DNA of 64,000 nt, from NCBI RefSeq assembly GCF_038594605.1, contig NZ_JBCFZM010000001.1, positions 1,240,001 through 1,304,000 on the forward strand, in the 5' to 3' direction. The position numbers were made by a program, and so were the translations under genes. Positions 8,447 through 17,119 of the stretch are shown here, piece by piece. The stretch's first letter is position 1; each line of letters starts with the position of its first letter. This stretch comes from Alteriqipengyuania bathyomarina_B (GTDB lineage Bacteria; Pseudomonadota; Alphaproteobacteria; Sphingomonadales; Sphingomonadaceae). The notes beneath the pieces are model-generated. The model was not told the DNA's origin and ran no database searches. It saw only the letters and a program-made list of their open reading frames with translations.

Positions 8447-10348
8447 ATGGCCTTTGCGAAGAATGTCTGGAAACTGCTGGTCGCCGTCAAGGATGGCCTG
8501 TCGCTGGTGTTCCTGCTGCTGTTCTTTGCCCTGCTCTTCGCGATCCTCACCGCGCGGCCCAACGCCGCGGCAGTGAAGGAAGGCGCGCTGATGATGAAGC
8601 TCGACGGGTTCATCGTCGAGGAGAAGACGCCGATCGATCCGTTCTCCGCACTCCTTTCGGGCCAGGCACCGACCGGCGAGCACGATGTGCAGGAAGTCGT
8701 CCACGCGCTCGAAACCGCCGCTGGCGACGATCGGATCAAGGCTGTCGTCCTCGACCTGCGCGAATTCGTTGGCGCGGGCGCGGTTCACCTGCGCGAAGTG
8801 GGTGCCGCGCTGGATACCGTGCGCGCAGCGGACAAGCCCGTGCTGGCCTACGGTATCGGCTATGCCGACGACAGCATTCGCCTCGCCTCGCATGCGAGCG
8901 AAGTCTGGCTCGATCCGCTGGGCGGTGCGCTGATCGCGGGGACGGGCGGCAACCGCCTCTATTACGGCGAACTGCTCGACAGGCTCGGCGTCAATGCGCG
9001 CGTCTACAAGGTCGGCACCTACAAGTCCGCGGTGGAGCCCTATCTCGGCAATTCGATGTCCGCGCCCGCGCGCGAAAACGCCCAGGCGCTGTATGGCGAG
9101 CTGTGGAGCGAATGGCAGGCACGCGTGAAGAAGGCCCGGCCCAAGATCGACATCGACCGGGTGGCCAATACCCCGGCGGCGTGGGTCACCTCTGCCGACG
9201 GTGACATCGCCGAAGCCGCGCTCGACGCCGGCATTGTCGACAAGCTCGGCAGCTGGACCCAATTTGGCGAGCACGTCGCCGAAATCGTGGGAAAGGATCG
9301 TGGGGACAAGGCACCCGGTGCCTTCGCGCAGACCGATTTCACGACCTGGCTGGCCGACAATCCGTTCGACGATAGCGGCGACGCGATCGGCGTCGTGACC
9401 ATCGCGGGCGAAATCGTGGACGGCGATGCTGGCCCCGGCACCGCCGGCGGCGACCGGATTGCCCAGCTGCTCGACGATGCGCTGGACGATGGCCTGAAGG
9501 GCCTCGTCGTGCGGGTCGATTCCCCCGGCGGATCGGTGCTTGCCTCCGAGGCCATTCGCGAAGCGATCCTGCGCCACAAGGCGATGGATATCCCGGTCGC
9601 AGTGAGCATGGCGAACGTCGCCGCCAGCGGCGGCTACTGGGTTTCGACTCCCGCCGACCGTATCTTTGCCGAGCCCGAGACGATCACCGGCTCGATCGGC
9701 ATCTTCGCCGTGCTGCCCACTTTCGAACGGCTGGCCGACGACTGGGGCGTCAGCGCCGACGGCGTGACGACCACTCCGCTGTCGGGTCAGCCCGATTTCA
9801 TCGCCGGGTTCAATCCCGAGACCGAGCAGATCCTGCAGGCCTCGATCGAGAACGGCTATGATCGCTTCCTGCGGATCGTCGCCGAATCGCGCGGCAAGAG
9901 CATCGCGCAGATCGACGCGATCGGCCAGGGCCGCGTCTGGGATGGCGGCACCGCGCGCCAGAACGGTCTCGTCGACCAGTTCGGCGATCTCGACGATGCG
10001 CTGGAATGGGTCGCCGCACAGGCCGAGCTTGAAGAGGGGGGCTGGCACGCCGCCTTCCTCGGCGGCGATGCGGACGAATTCGACACTCTGCTGGCCCGAA
10101 TGATCGGCGGCAACAACGCGCGGGCGTCAACCAGCGGCGATATCTTCGCGATCACTGCTCAGCGCGAAGCCCAGACACCGGCCCGGGTCGCACGCGATCT
10201 CGAACGGCTGATCGCCACTCCCGGCATGCGTGCCTATTGCCTCGGCTGTCCCGAACAGCCCGCAGCGGTGCGCAACACCGGCGCGCTTGGCCAAGGCGGT
10301 TGGCAGGGCAACTGGTTCACCGCGCTGGCGCGCACCTTCGCCCAGTAG
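8447..10348 (+). CDS. sppA: Signal peptide peptidase SppA, 67K type
   Basis: This 633-residue membrane-anchored serine protease of family S49 degrades cleaved signal peptides and misrouted membrane proteins. The ATG has GGGA upstream and is followed by MAFAKNVWKLLVAVKDGLS and one strong N-terminal transmembrane segment. It has two tandem S49 domains. The nucleophile is Ser394 in VAASGGYWVS of the C-terminal domain, and the Lys general base is Lys193 in VGTYKSAVEP of the N-terminal domain. This matches the Ser/Lys dyad split between domains in the Escherichia coli enzyme. Length is typical of the long form. It lies immediately upstream of a tRNA gene. Confidence 0.96.
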   Translation: MAFAKNVWKLLVAVKDGLSLVFLLLFFALLFAILTARPNAAAVKEGALMMKLDGFIVEEKTPIDPFSALLSGQAPTGEHDVQEVVHALETAAGDDRIKAVVLDLREFVGAGAVHLREVGAALDTVRAADKPVLAYGIGYADDSIRLASHASEVWLDPLGGALIAGTGGNRLYYGELLDRLGVNARVYKVGTYKSAVEPYLGNSMSAPARENAQALYGELWSEWQARVKKARPKIDIDRVANTPAAWVTSADGDIAEAALDAGIVDKLGSWTQFGEHVAEIVGKDRGDKAPGAFAQTDFTTWLADNPFDDSGDAIGVVTIAGEIVDGDAGPGTAGGDRIAQLLDDALDDGLKGLVVRVDSPGGSVLASEAIREAILRHKAMDIPVAVSMANVAASGGYWVSTPADRIFAEPETITGSIGIFAVLPTFERLADDWGVSADGVTTTPLSGQPDFIAGFNPETEQILQASIENGYDRFLRIVAESRGKSIAQIDAIGQGRVWDGGTARQNGLVDQFGDLDDALEWVAAQAELEEGGWHAAFLGGDADEFDTLLARMIGGNNARASTSGDIFAITAQREAQTPARVARDLERLIATPGMRAYCLGCPEQPAAVRNTGALGQGGWQGNWFTALARTFAQ

Positions 10349-10438
10349 CGACATGGCCCGGCGCGGCGCATGAAAGCGCTTGCGCTACGGGGCGAGGATT
10401 GGCAAAGGCGCCCCTCGGCGTTTCCCGAGAGACGCGCC

Positions 10439-10513
10439 GGGCGCGTAGCTCAGTGGTAGAGCACACCCTTCACACGGGTGGGGTCGCAAGTTCAATCCTT
10501 GCCGCGCCCACCA
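10439..10513 (+). tRNA. tRNA-Val (anticodon CAC)
   Basis: The cloverleaf can be drawn directly. The seven-base acceptor stem is GGGCGCG/CGCGCCC, the D arm GCTC-AGTGGTA-GAGC, and the anticodon stem CACCC/GGGTG with loop TTCACAC giving anticodon CAC. The T arm is GCAAG-TTCAATC-CTTGC. The discriminator is A and the terminal CCA is encoded (10511-10513). It decodes the GUG codon. An accessory block begins directly downstream. Confidence 0.97.
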
Positions 10514-10536
10514 TCTTTTCAAAGACTTGGAAGAGA

Positions 10537-10913
10537 TGGGCCGCGATCCTGCTGGTATTCGGTTTCATCGGTGACGGGGATTGGCCCAATGACCCGTTAG
10601 GGTGTTTCTCTCCGCGCCGCTCCTCACCTATCTGATGGCTTTCGTGGGGGTGACGAAACTGCCGACCGTGCCTTTCTTCAAACGGGGCGACTACAGCTAC
10701 GGCATCTACCTCTATGGCTTCCCGGTGCAGCAGACGATGGTGCATTTTTTCGGCATCGAGAGCATCCTCGCGCTGTTCGTGGTGTCGATGCCGGTCATCG
10801 TTTTGTTCGCGGTCATGTCGTGGCACCTTGTCGAGAAGCCGACGCTGGCGTTGCGCAAGAATTTCTCGATGGCGGCAAGGATGGAACGGGCAAGGCAGCG
10901 AGGAGAAGCGTAG
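10537..10913 (+). pseudogene. Remnant of acyltransferase-3 family membrane protein (C-terminal part)
   Basis: Only the last 120 or so codons of an OafA/YrhL-type acyltransferase remain. One frame (10537-10600) reads WAAILLVFGFIGDGDWP, and another frame (from 10602) continues VFLSAPLLTYLMAFVGVTK then RGDYSYGIYLYGFPVQQ and ends with a typical basic tail. The RGDYSYGIYLYGFPVQQ block and the last two hydrophobic segments are characteristic of the family. The N-terminal two thirds and a start are missing, and a frameshift lies at about 10600. It starts about 25 bases after the tRNA, so it marks a recombination or deletion boundary. Confidence 0.75.
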
Positions 10914-11009
10914 CGCTTAAGGAGCCTGTGACTCGGCAGCCGGTCCGTTGGCAGAAAGCGAGGGGTTGTTGTCCTTACAGACAGCAAGGCTTCGCTGTAG
11001 AGCAACGGC

Positions 11010-12047
11010 ATGAACAGCAAACAGACCATATGCGCCCCAAAAGTTGCACCCATAGATGTAGCGATGGTGGCTTACCCCGATGCCCATATTCTGGACGTCG
11101 CAGGCCCAATCGAGGTGCTCAGCGGCGTCGAGCTTTTCGCTCCCGAAAGTGATGCCCGCTATCGCACCAAGCTTCTTGCTGGCGATACCGGGCCTGTCAG
11201 GACGACGAGCGGACTTACACTTCAGCCCGATCTTTCCTTTCAGGATGCGCGCCACAGCGATCTACCGATAGATACGCTGATCATATCAGGCGGCCACGGC
11301 ACCAGCGCGGCGCTGAAGGACGATGATCTTCTGGCGTTCGTCGTGTGGGCCGCGCAAAAGGCGCGGCGCGTCGTATCGATCTGCACCGGGGCGATGATCC
11401 TTGCGGAGACTGGATTGCTGGATGGCCGCAGGGCCACCACCCATTGGTGGTGGGCTCCGATCCTCGCCCGGCGATATCCTTCGGTCACGGTCGAACCCGA
11501 CTCGATCTTCGTGAATGACGGCCGCATCTGGACCTCTGCGGGGGTGACATCCGGCATGGATCTGACCCTGGCTCTGGTCGAGGCCGACTTCGGGCACGAT
11601 GTGGCTCTTCAGGTCGCGCGCTATAACGTCATGTATATGATGCGCCCTGGCGGGCAGTCGCAGTTCAGCGCCAACTTGATTGCGCAGAACAGCGACGATC
11701 CCATCATCTCTCGCGTGCTCGCCCATGTGCAGGCCAACCCTGGTGCCGATCTTGGTGTTCCCGCGCTGGCGGAGATCGCCTTGATGTCGGACCGATCCTT
11801 TGCGCGCAAGTTCAAGGATGCGATCGGCATGACGCCCGCGAGTTACGTCGAATTGGCAAGACTGCAGGCGGCGCGCATCCAGCTGGAGCGAACGGACGCG
11901 CTGATCGACCAGATCGCCCTCGATACCGGTTTTGGAAATCCGGAGCGGATGCGGCGCGTCTTCCAGCGACATCTCGGCATAGCGGCCAGCGACTATCGCG
12001 ATCGGTTCCGCCCGCACGGCTCGATTGCGCAGATCGACAGCTCATGA
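11010..12047 (+). CDS. GlxA-like AraC-family transcriptional regulator (DJ-1/PfpI + HTH)
   Basis: The 345-residue regulator has two domains. Residues about 15-190 form a DJ-1/PfpI (class I amidotransferase-like) sensing domain with the nucleophile-elbow cysteine in RVVSICTGAMILAE and the motif FVNDGRIWTSAGVTSGMDL. Residues about 235-335 form an AraC-type double helix-turn-helix (MSDRSFARKFKDAIGMTPA, then the second HTH ending GFGNPERMRRVFQRHLGI). Such GlxA/FtrA/CdhR-type proteins are usually activators of catabolic genes. The ligand is unknown. The gene opens the accessory block and could control the envelope and amidohydrolase genes downstream. Confidence 0.9.
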   Translation: MNSKQTICAPKVAPIDVAMVAYPDAHILDVAGPIEVLSGVELFAPESDARYRTKLLAGDTGPVRTTSGLTLQPDLSFQDARHSDLPIDTLIISGGHGTSAALKDDDLLAFVVWAAQKARRVVSICTGAMILAETGLLDGRRATTHWWWAPILARRYPSVTVEPDSIFVNDGRIWTSAGVTSGMDLTLALVEADFGHDVALQVARYNVMYMMRPGGQSQFSANLIAQNSDDPIISRVLAHVQANPGADLGVPALAEIALMSDRSFARKFKDAIGMTPASYVELARLQAARIQLERTDALIDQIALDTGFGNPERMRRVFQRHLGIAASDYRDRFRPHGSIAQIDSS

Positions 12048-12203
12048 TCGCCCCACTTTAGCCTGACACGGCGGCGCACCGGCACATTCGCCGCAGCCCG
12101 CCCGCGGCCAACACCCATTACGAAATTCGCATTCCCTTGCGCGAGCCCTGCTCTGCGCAGCGAAGACTCACGACCAATCTGAACGACGAAAAGGAGAATA
12201 CCT

Positions 12204-12851
12204 ATGAGAACTATTGCAACCGATACATCGCGCACCGTGCTGAGCCTGGTCGGAGCCTTGGCCATGACCGGGCTGCTGTTTGCCGACCCCCTCTCTGCGC
12301 AGGACCGGCAGGACCCATTCGAGGGGGTTAGCATCGGGGCCCAAGCGGGCTGGGAAAAACGCGATATCGACGAGCAGATCCCGGTCGCGCCGGCGGACAT
12401 TCGCCTCACCGACGATACCGATGCAGCGATTTTCGGAGGATTCGTCGGCTACGATCGTCAGTTCGACACCATGGTCGTCGGGATCGAGGCGGGCGTCGCG
12501 GTAAATGGCGGCACGCTGCAAACCGATGTCGCCGGAGCAGGAACGATCGAAGTCGATTCCCGCTGGGCTGCCGACCTTAGTCTGAGGGCAGGCTTTACCC
12601 CTGTCGAGAACGTCCTGCTCTATGGCCGGGGTGGCTATGCGCTGAACCGCAACCGCACCCGCGCATTCGAGGCGGGTCAGTCGCAGCCGGTCGCAAGCGG
12701 CTCCGCCACGGACGATGGATGGCTCTACGGGGGCGGCGTGGAGATCGCCTTGCCTCGTGGCCTGTCGATCCGCGCGGAATACCGGCGCACCGAATTCGAT
12801 GGCTCACTGGCATCCGATCAGGTGCTTGGCGGCGTCGCATTGCGCTTCTGA
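12204..12851 (+). CDS. Outer-membrane beta-barrel protein (Omp25/OmpW-like porin family)
   Basis: The 215-residue protein begins MRTIATDTS and has a signal peptide that probably ends near LSAQD. GGAG-type bases (AAGGAGAATACCT) lie upstream of the ATG. The mature part has alternating amphipathic strands with aromatic girdles (SIGAQAGWEKRDI, AIFGGFVGYDRQF, YGRGGYALNR) and ends GGVALRF, whose C-terminal Phe is the usual barrel-assembly signal. It resembles the eight-stranded outer membrane beta-barrel domain found in rhizobial and Brucella Omp25/Omp31 proteins. A specific transport role cannot be assigned. A strong hairpin follows the stop codon. Confidence 0.85.
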   Translation: MRTIATDTSRTVLSLVGALAMTGLLFADPLSAQDRQDPFEGVSIGAQAGWEKRDIDEQIPVAPADIRLTDDTDAAIFGGFVGYDRQFDTMVVGIEAGVAVNGGTLQTDVAGAGTIEVDSRWAADLSLRAGFTPVENVLLYGRGGYALNRNRTRAFEAGQSQPVASGSATDDGWLYGGGVEIALPRGLSIRAEYRRTEFDGSLASDQVLGGVALRF

Positions 12852-12859
12852 CGGCGATT

Positions 12860-12904
12860 GGCAGAGGATCACGCCGCTTCGCGCGGCCTCGGTGATCCTC
12901 TGCC
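12860..12904 (+). terminator. Long hairpin after the beta-barrel gene
   Basis: Perfect 13-base arms GGCAGAGGATCAC and GTGATCCTCTGCC enclose a second nested hairpin (GCCGC/GCGGC). It begins nine bases after the barrel gene's stop and lies 41 bases before the next start. There is no T tract, so it is either a factor-dependent terminator, a 3' stabiliser of the barrel mRNA or a mobile-palindrome remnant. Confidence 0.55.
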
Positions 12905-12944
12905 ATCGCTTCCTGCAAGTTTATTTAGACAAGCGAGAGAAACC

Positions 12945-13280
12945 ATGGCCAATTTTCGAGTGCTTGCCGCCCTGTGCCTTGTCGCAACCGCCGGTTGCGC
13001 CACCACGGAGCAGCGCGCAGCGTCCTACCGTCATCTGTCCTGCGAGCAGCTGGTTGTGGCGCTCGATTACGAGCGGCGGGCGGAACGGGAATCCCGCCGG
13101 GAAGGTGTGCTATTGGGGGTCGCCAGTGTCCTGGACGGTTCCGACGATAGCGATCTCGTGGAGCTGGATTCCGACATCAGCTTTCTCGATGCAGACAACA
13201 GCCAGGCTCGCGCAGAAGCCATCATCTATGAGATGGAGCGGCGCTGCGGGTATCTTCGGGATGATGGGATGAAACGATGA
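12945..13280 (+). CDS. Small lipoprotein of unknown function
   Basis: The protein has 111 residues from the ATG that follows GCGAGAGAAACC. The signal sequence FRVLAALCLVATAGC contains a lipobox with Cys at about residue 17. The mature part has two more cysteines (SCEQLVVALDYERR and ERRCGYLRDDG) and a helical acidic/basic middle. It resembles small Sphingomonadales lipoproteins that are only known as hypothetical. Its stop overlaps the start of the next gene (ATGA), so the two are translationally coupled. Confidence 0.7.
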   Translation: MANFRVLAALCLVATAGCATTEQRAASYRHLSCEQLVVALDYERRAERESRREGVLLGVASVLDGSDDSDLVELDSDISFLDADNSQARAEAIIYEMERRCGYLRDDGMKR

Positions 13281-14161
13281 CGGACAGCAAGCAGACAGTG
13301 CTTATCGCAGGAGCCACAGGCTATCTGGGCACGCATCTGGTGACGGCATGCCACGCGGCGGGCTTCAGAGTGGTGGCCCTTGCCCGGCAACCCGAAAAAC
13401 TGATCGCGCTCAACCATGCGATAGACGAGATCGTCTTCGCCGAAGCGACCGATCCGGCGACGTTTTCCGGCCAGATGCGCGGTGTCGATCTGATAATTTC
13501 GGCGCTTGGCATAACCAGGCAAAAAGACGGACTCACCTACGAGGAAGTCGACTACCAGGCCAATCGCAACCTGCTCGACGAAGCACTGGCAGCCGGTGTG
13601 CCGCAGTTTGCCTACATCCACGTGCTCAACGCCGAAAAAATGCCGAACGTTGCGATGGCGCGGGCCAAATCGCGGTTTACGAAGGAATTGGCGCAAGCGG
13701 ACATCCAATCGACAATCATATGCCCGAGCGGGTTCTACTCCGACCTCGTCGAAATTCTCGACATGGCGAAATCCGGCCGCGTGTATCTTTTCGGTGATGG
13801 CGAAGCCCGGATGAGCCCCATCGACGGAGCCGATCTGGCGGAGGCCGCGCTTTCGGCCATCGAGAGCGGCCAGCCCCGCATCGAAATCGGCGGCCCCCAA
13901 TCGTTCACTCAGAATGAAATCGCCGAACTCGCGTTCGAGGCCGTGGAGCGACCCGTTCGCATCACGCGCATCCCGCTTGCCCTCGCCGATGGCGCGATCA
14001 AGCTGGCCAAACTGTTCGGAGCCGAGGCCAAGGTCAGTGCTGTCGAATTCTTCGTCGCCGCGTCGAAGCTGGACATGACCGCCCCGCCCTACGGCACGAT
14101 CAGCCTGCCCCGCTTTTTCACGCAAACGCATGCGGGCCGCGCCGTCGGCCCTGACCGGTAA
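13277..14161 (+). CDS. NAD(P)-binding atypical SDR / NmrA-like oxidoreductase
   Basis: The 294-residue protein has an N-terminal Rossmann motif GATGYLG (glycine-rich loop at residues about 12-18) after strand TVLIAGA. It continues with RQPEKL at the cofactor-selecting position and NAEKMPN in place of a canonical Tyr-x-x-x-Lys. This places it among atypical extended SDRs of the NAD(P)H-binding/NmrA-like type that often act as chaperones, sensors or epimerase-like enzymes. There is no clear signal peptide, so it is cytosolic. It overlaps the preceding lipoprotein gene by four bases. The substrate cannot be predicted from sequence. Confidence 0.87.
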   Translation: MTDSKQTVLIAGATGYLGTHLVTACHAAGFRVVALARQPEKLIALNHAIDEIVFAEATDPATFSGQMRGVDLIISALGITRQKDGLTYEEVDYQANRNLLDEALAAGVPQFAYIHVLNAEKMPNVAMARAKSRFTKELAQADIQSTIICPSGFYSDLVEILDMAKSGRVYLFGDGEARMSPIDGADLAEAALSAIESGQPRIEIGGPQSFTQNEIAELAFEAVERPVRITRIPLALADGAIKLAKLFGAEAKVSAVEFFVAASKLDMTAPPYGTISLPRFFTQTHAGRAVGPDR

Positions 14162-14238
14162 GCCTCGACAGCCTGGGCGAGACATTCCGGTTCCTGGGCA
14201 TCGAGGATTGAACGTGATCCGACGAGAAGGGAAGTAAC

Positions 14239-15678
14239 GTGGCTATGAGCATCGCAAGATCCGGGTTCGCAGCGATCGTCCTTGCATTCGTATCCTTTGC
14301 CGCCCCGGCACAGGCGCAAAGCGACGAAACGCTTCTCCTGCACAACGTGCGTATCCTTCATCTGGACCGCGAAGAAGCGAGCGTGGACAAGGCCATGTCC
14401 ATCCTCATCGAGGACGGGCGGATCGCAAGCGTCACGCCCATCGAGAAAACCAGTGAAGCCGGAGTTGCGACAGTCATCGACGGGCACGGGCGTTTCGTCA
14501 TGGCGGGGCTCACCGACATGCACGTGCATATCTGGGACCGGTCCTCGCTCGGGGCTTACCTTGCCTCAGGCGTGACGACCGTGCGCAATGCAAGCGGCAT
14601 GCCTTTCCACCTGCGCCTGGCGGATCGGATCGAACGCGGTGAGATCGTCGGCCCCCGCCTGATCACGACCGGACCCATCCTGAACAGTCCCGGCCCCAAC
14701 GCCCAGATCAACCACGAAATGGTGACCACTGCCGAGGAAGCGCGGCAGGCTGTCCGGCGCCAATACGAAGCCGGTTTTCGCAGGCTGAAGGTCTATTCCA
14801 ATCTCACCAGCGAAGCATACGAGGCAATTCTCCACGAGGCAGGCCGCCTGGGAATGACCATCATGGGGCACACGCCCGAAGGTGTCCGGCAGCCCGGAAT
14901 GCCAGACGATATCCCCTTCGAGATCGAGTTCGCTCACATACTCGAAGGCGGAATTGTGACGATCGAGCATGTCGAATCGATCGTCTGGCATGGATTGCGG
15001 GATCGCCATGACGCGGATGCCGGACGAGAACTGGCGCGGCAGATTGCTGCAGCGCAGGTTGCCGTCGATCCAACGCTGCTGGCCTTCTACAACCTGCTGC
15101 GCGTGGCAGAAACGCAAGGCGGATATCTGCAGCGCGAGGGGACCGAACTGCTCAATCCGATCCTCGTTGCTCAAAGCGAGGCAGAATATGAAAGATGGTC
15201 TGGCGAAAACATACCGAGGAACCGGGCCGCATTCGACTTCTACAAACGCATGACGCGGATCTTGTCCGATGAGGGCGTGCTACTTGTGGCCGGGAGCGAC
15301 GCGGGCATTTTTACCAATGTGCCCGGTATTTCACTGATAGAAGAGCTGGAACTGCTGGAACAGGCTGGATTGGGCCGCAATCAGGTTCTGCGTGCGGCGA
15401 CGATCAATGCGGCGAAGGCTCTCGACGAACAAGACACGGCCGGAAGAGTGGCCGAAGGTTACCGCGCAGACCTGATCCTGCTTGAGAGCGATCCTTCGGC
15501 CGATCTCGGTGCGCTAAGGTCAATCTCCGCCGTCGTCGCAGGCGGCAGATACCTCGACAGAGCCGCGCTGGATCGGCTTCTCGAAGATGCCGCAATACAT
15601 GACCTGCGGAGGACGCAGCGCAATCTGGTCGAGGCTTTGGAGGCACAGGGCGTGGATGCCGGCATCCTCCAGCCTTGA
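14239..15678 (+). CDS. Exported metal-dependent amidohydrolase (Xaa-Pro dipeptidase/imidazolonepropionase-like)
   Basis: The 479-residue protein starts at a GTG six bases after GGGA (an ATG two codons later is an alternative). The signal peptide ends at APAQAQ. All metal-binding elements of subtype I amidohydrolases are present: HVH in GLTDMHVHIWD, a candidate carboxylated Lys in RRLKVYSN, His in IMGHTPEG, His in TIEHVES and Asp in VAGSDAG. It is therefore likely an active binuclear hydrolase of peptide or imide bonds in the periplasm. A short inverted repeat (CGCGCT/AGCGCG, 15680-15697) follows the stop. It is the last intact gene of the accessory block. Confidence 0.88.
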   Translation: MAMSIARSGFAAIVLAFVSFAAPAQAQSDETLLLHNVRILHLDREEASVDKAMSILIEDGRIASVTPIEKTSEAGVATVIDGHGRFVMAGLTDMHVHIWDRSSLGAYLASGVTTVRNASGMPFHLRLADRIERGEIVGPRLITTGPILNSPGPNAQINHEMVTTAEEARQAVRRQYEAGFRRLKVYSNLTSEAYEAILHEAGRLGMTIMGHTPEGVRQPGMPDDIPFEIEFAHILEGGIVTIEHVESIVWHGLRDRHDADAGRELARQIAAAQVAVDPTLLAFYNLLRVAETQGGYLQREGTELLNPILVAQSEAEYERWSGENIPRNRAAFDFYKRMTRILSDEGVLLVAGSDAGIFTNVPGISLIEELELLEQAGLGRNQVLRAATINAAKALDEQDTAGRVAEGYRADLILLESDPSADLGALRSISAVVAGGRYLDRAALDRLLEDAAIHDLRRTQRNLVEALEAQGVDAGILQP

Positions 15679-15741
15679 TCGCGCTCATTATAGCGCGGGG
15701 ATATCCGGTGCGGGTTTATCCGACAGCGTAAGCGAGGATTA

Positions 15742-15843
15742 GTCGACTATCCCAATCGCCCGCGACTGAAGCTGCTGGGGACCGTCGACCTGGTCGGTAT
15801 CGAAGTGACTCCCGAGCTCGTGGCTCGTCCACCCGATCCGTAA
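15742..15843 (+). pseudogene. C-terminal remnant of a PPOX-class flavin-nucleotide-binding protein
   Basis: A 33-codon fragment reads VDYPNRPRLKLLGTVDL and then GIEVTPELVARPP to a TAA. The segment DYPNR-RLKLLG is characteristic of pyridoxamine 5'-phosphate oxidase-like proteins near their C-terminal half. No start, ribosome site or N-terminal domain remains in any frame upstream. Together with the acyltransferase remnant at the other side it brackets the accessory block. Confidence 0.55.
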
Positions 15844-15886
15844 AACCAGGCAGTGCCAGAAACTCCTCAGGACCGTGCCGGTCGCC

Positions 15887-17116
15887 TCACACCGCCTTCA
15901 ATCCCTCCTCGAGCTGCGCGATCAGATCCTCGGCATCCTCGACGCCGCACGAATAGCGCAGCAGCGTTTCCGAGATACCGAGCTCAGCGCGTTGTTCGGC
16001 GGTGCATTCGACATGGCTGGTCACCGAGGGCGGGCCGATCAGCGTGTTGACCGAGCCGAGGCTGGCGGCGCGATGGACGTATCTCAGACCGCCGACGAAG
16101 CGCTTGAGCGCGTCGAAATCGCCATCCACCGAGAAGCTGAGCATCCCGCCGAAGCCCGACATCTGGCGCTTGGCCACATCATGCTTATCGTGGGTTTCGA
16201 GGCCCGGATAAAACACGCTCGCCACTTTGGGATGCTGGTTCAGGAAACGCGCAACCGCGAGGCCGGTCTGGTTCTGCTTCTTCACCCGTAGGTCGAGCGT
16301 CTTCATCCCGCGCAGCAGCAGGTAGGCGGAGAAGGCCGAGAGAACCGCACCGCAGATCTCGCGGTGTTCGTACACCGTCTGGACCAGATCCTTGCGCCCG
16401 ATCAGGACGCCGCCCATCGCGTCGTCATGCCCGCCGAGATACTTGGTCGCCGAATGCACCACCAGGTCGGCGCCGAACTCCAGCGGGCGCTGGTTGATCG
16501 GGGTGGCGAAGGTGTTGTCGACCACGGTGATCGCGCCTTGCGCCTTGGCCGCAGCGATCGCGCGGTCGAGATCGATGATTTTCAGCGTCGGGTTGGTCGG
16601 CGTTTCGAGATAGACGAGCTTGCAGCCCTTCGCGATTGCCGCGTCGATCGCGTCGGCGTCACTGGTTTCGACCAGATCGACCTCGATCTGCATGCGCGGC
16701 AGCGTATCCATGAACAGGCGGCTGGTACCGCCGTAGCTGTCCTTGATCGACACCACCCGGTCGCCCGGCGACAGCAGGGAGAGGAGCGTGTTGGAAATCG
16801 CGGCCATTCCGCTGGCGAAGGCGATGGCTTTCTCGCCACCTTCGAGGATGCGGCATTTCTCCTCGAACACGCCCACGGTCGGGTTGGTGTTGCGCGAGTA
16901 GATATAGCCTTCGGCCTGGCCCAGCGCGACGGCGGCCCATTCGTCCATGTCTTCATAGGCGAAGGGTGCGCTCTGCACGATCGGCACCTGCGCGGCGCCG
17001 AAGGCGAGGGGCTTTTCCTCGCCACCCCAGACCGCGATGGTCGCAGGCTTCTGGCTGGTGATGGACATGCGGTCTGCCCCGGCTGCGGAGGAGTTTGCGG
17101 GGGTGTAGTCGGCCAT
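15887..17116 (-). CDS. Cystathionine gamma-synthase family PLP-dependent enzyme
   Basis: The 409-residue fold-type I PLP enzyme belongs to the Cys/Met metabolism family. The Schiff-base Lys is Lys225 in HSATKYLGGH. Also seen are YSRNTNPT, ASGMAAISNTLLSLL (phosphate-binding) and DNTFATPINQRPL with the PLP-ring Asp. The family covers gamma-synthases, beta- and gamma-lyases and sulfhydrylases, and sequence reading alone does not settle which. The ATG lies three bases after the cyanophycinase-fusion stop, with GAGG upstream; an internal ATG at 17068 is an alternative. Co-transcription with a peptide-degrading enzyme suggests amino acid catabolism, for example of methionine or homoserine-type products. 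Confidence 0.9.
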   Translation of the reverse strand: MADYTPANSSAAGADRMSITSQKPATIAVWGGEEKPLAFGAAQVPIVQSAPFAYEDMDEWAAVALGQAEGYIYSRNTNPTVGVFEEKCRILEGGEKAIAFASGMAAISNTLLSLLSPGDRVVSIKDSYGGTSRLFMDTLPRMQIEVDLVETSDADAIDAAIAKGCKLVYLETPTNPTLKIIDLDRAIAAAKAQGAITVVDNTFATPINQRPLEFGADLVVHSATKYLGGHDDAMGGVLIGRKDLVQTVYEHREICGAVLSAFSAYLLLRGMKTLDLRVKKQNQTGLAVARFLNQHPKVASVFYPGLETHDKHDVAKRQMSGFGGMLSFSVDGDFDALKRFVGGLRYVHRAASLGSVNTLIGPPSVTSHVECTAEQRAELGISETLLRYSCGVEDAEDLIAQLEEGLKAV

Positions 17117-17119
17117 TGA

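Noticed and set aside
10439..15900. Integrase-mediated island with att repeats at tRNA-Val
   Set aside because: No integrase gene and no second copy of the tRNA 3' end (TTCAATCCTTGCCGCGCCCA) was seen near 15.8 kb, so site-specific integration is not supported.
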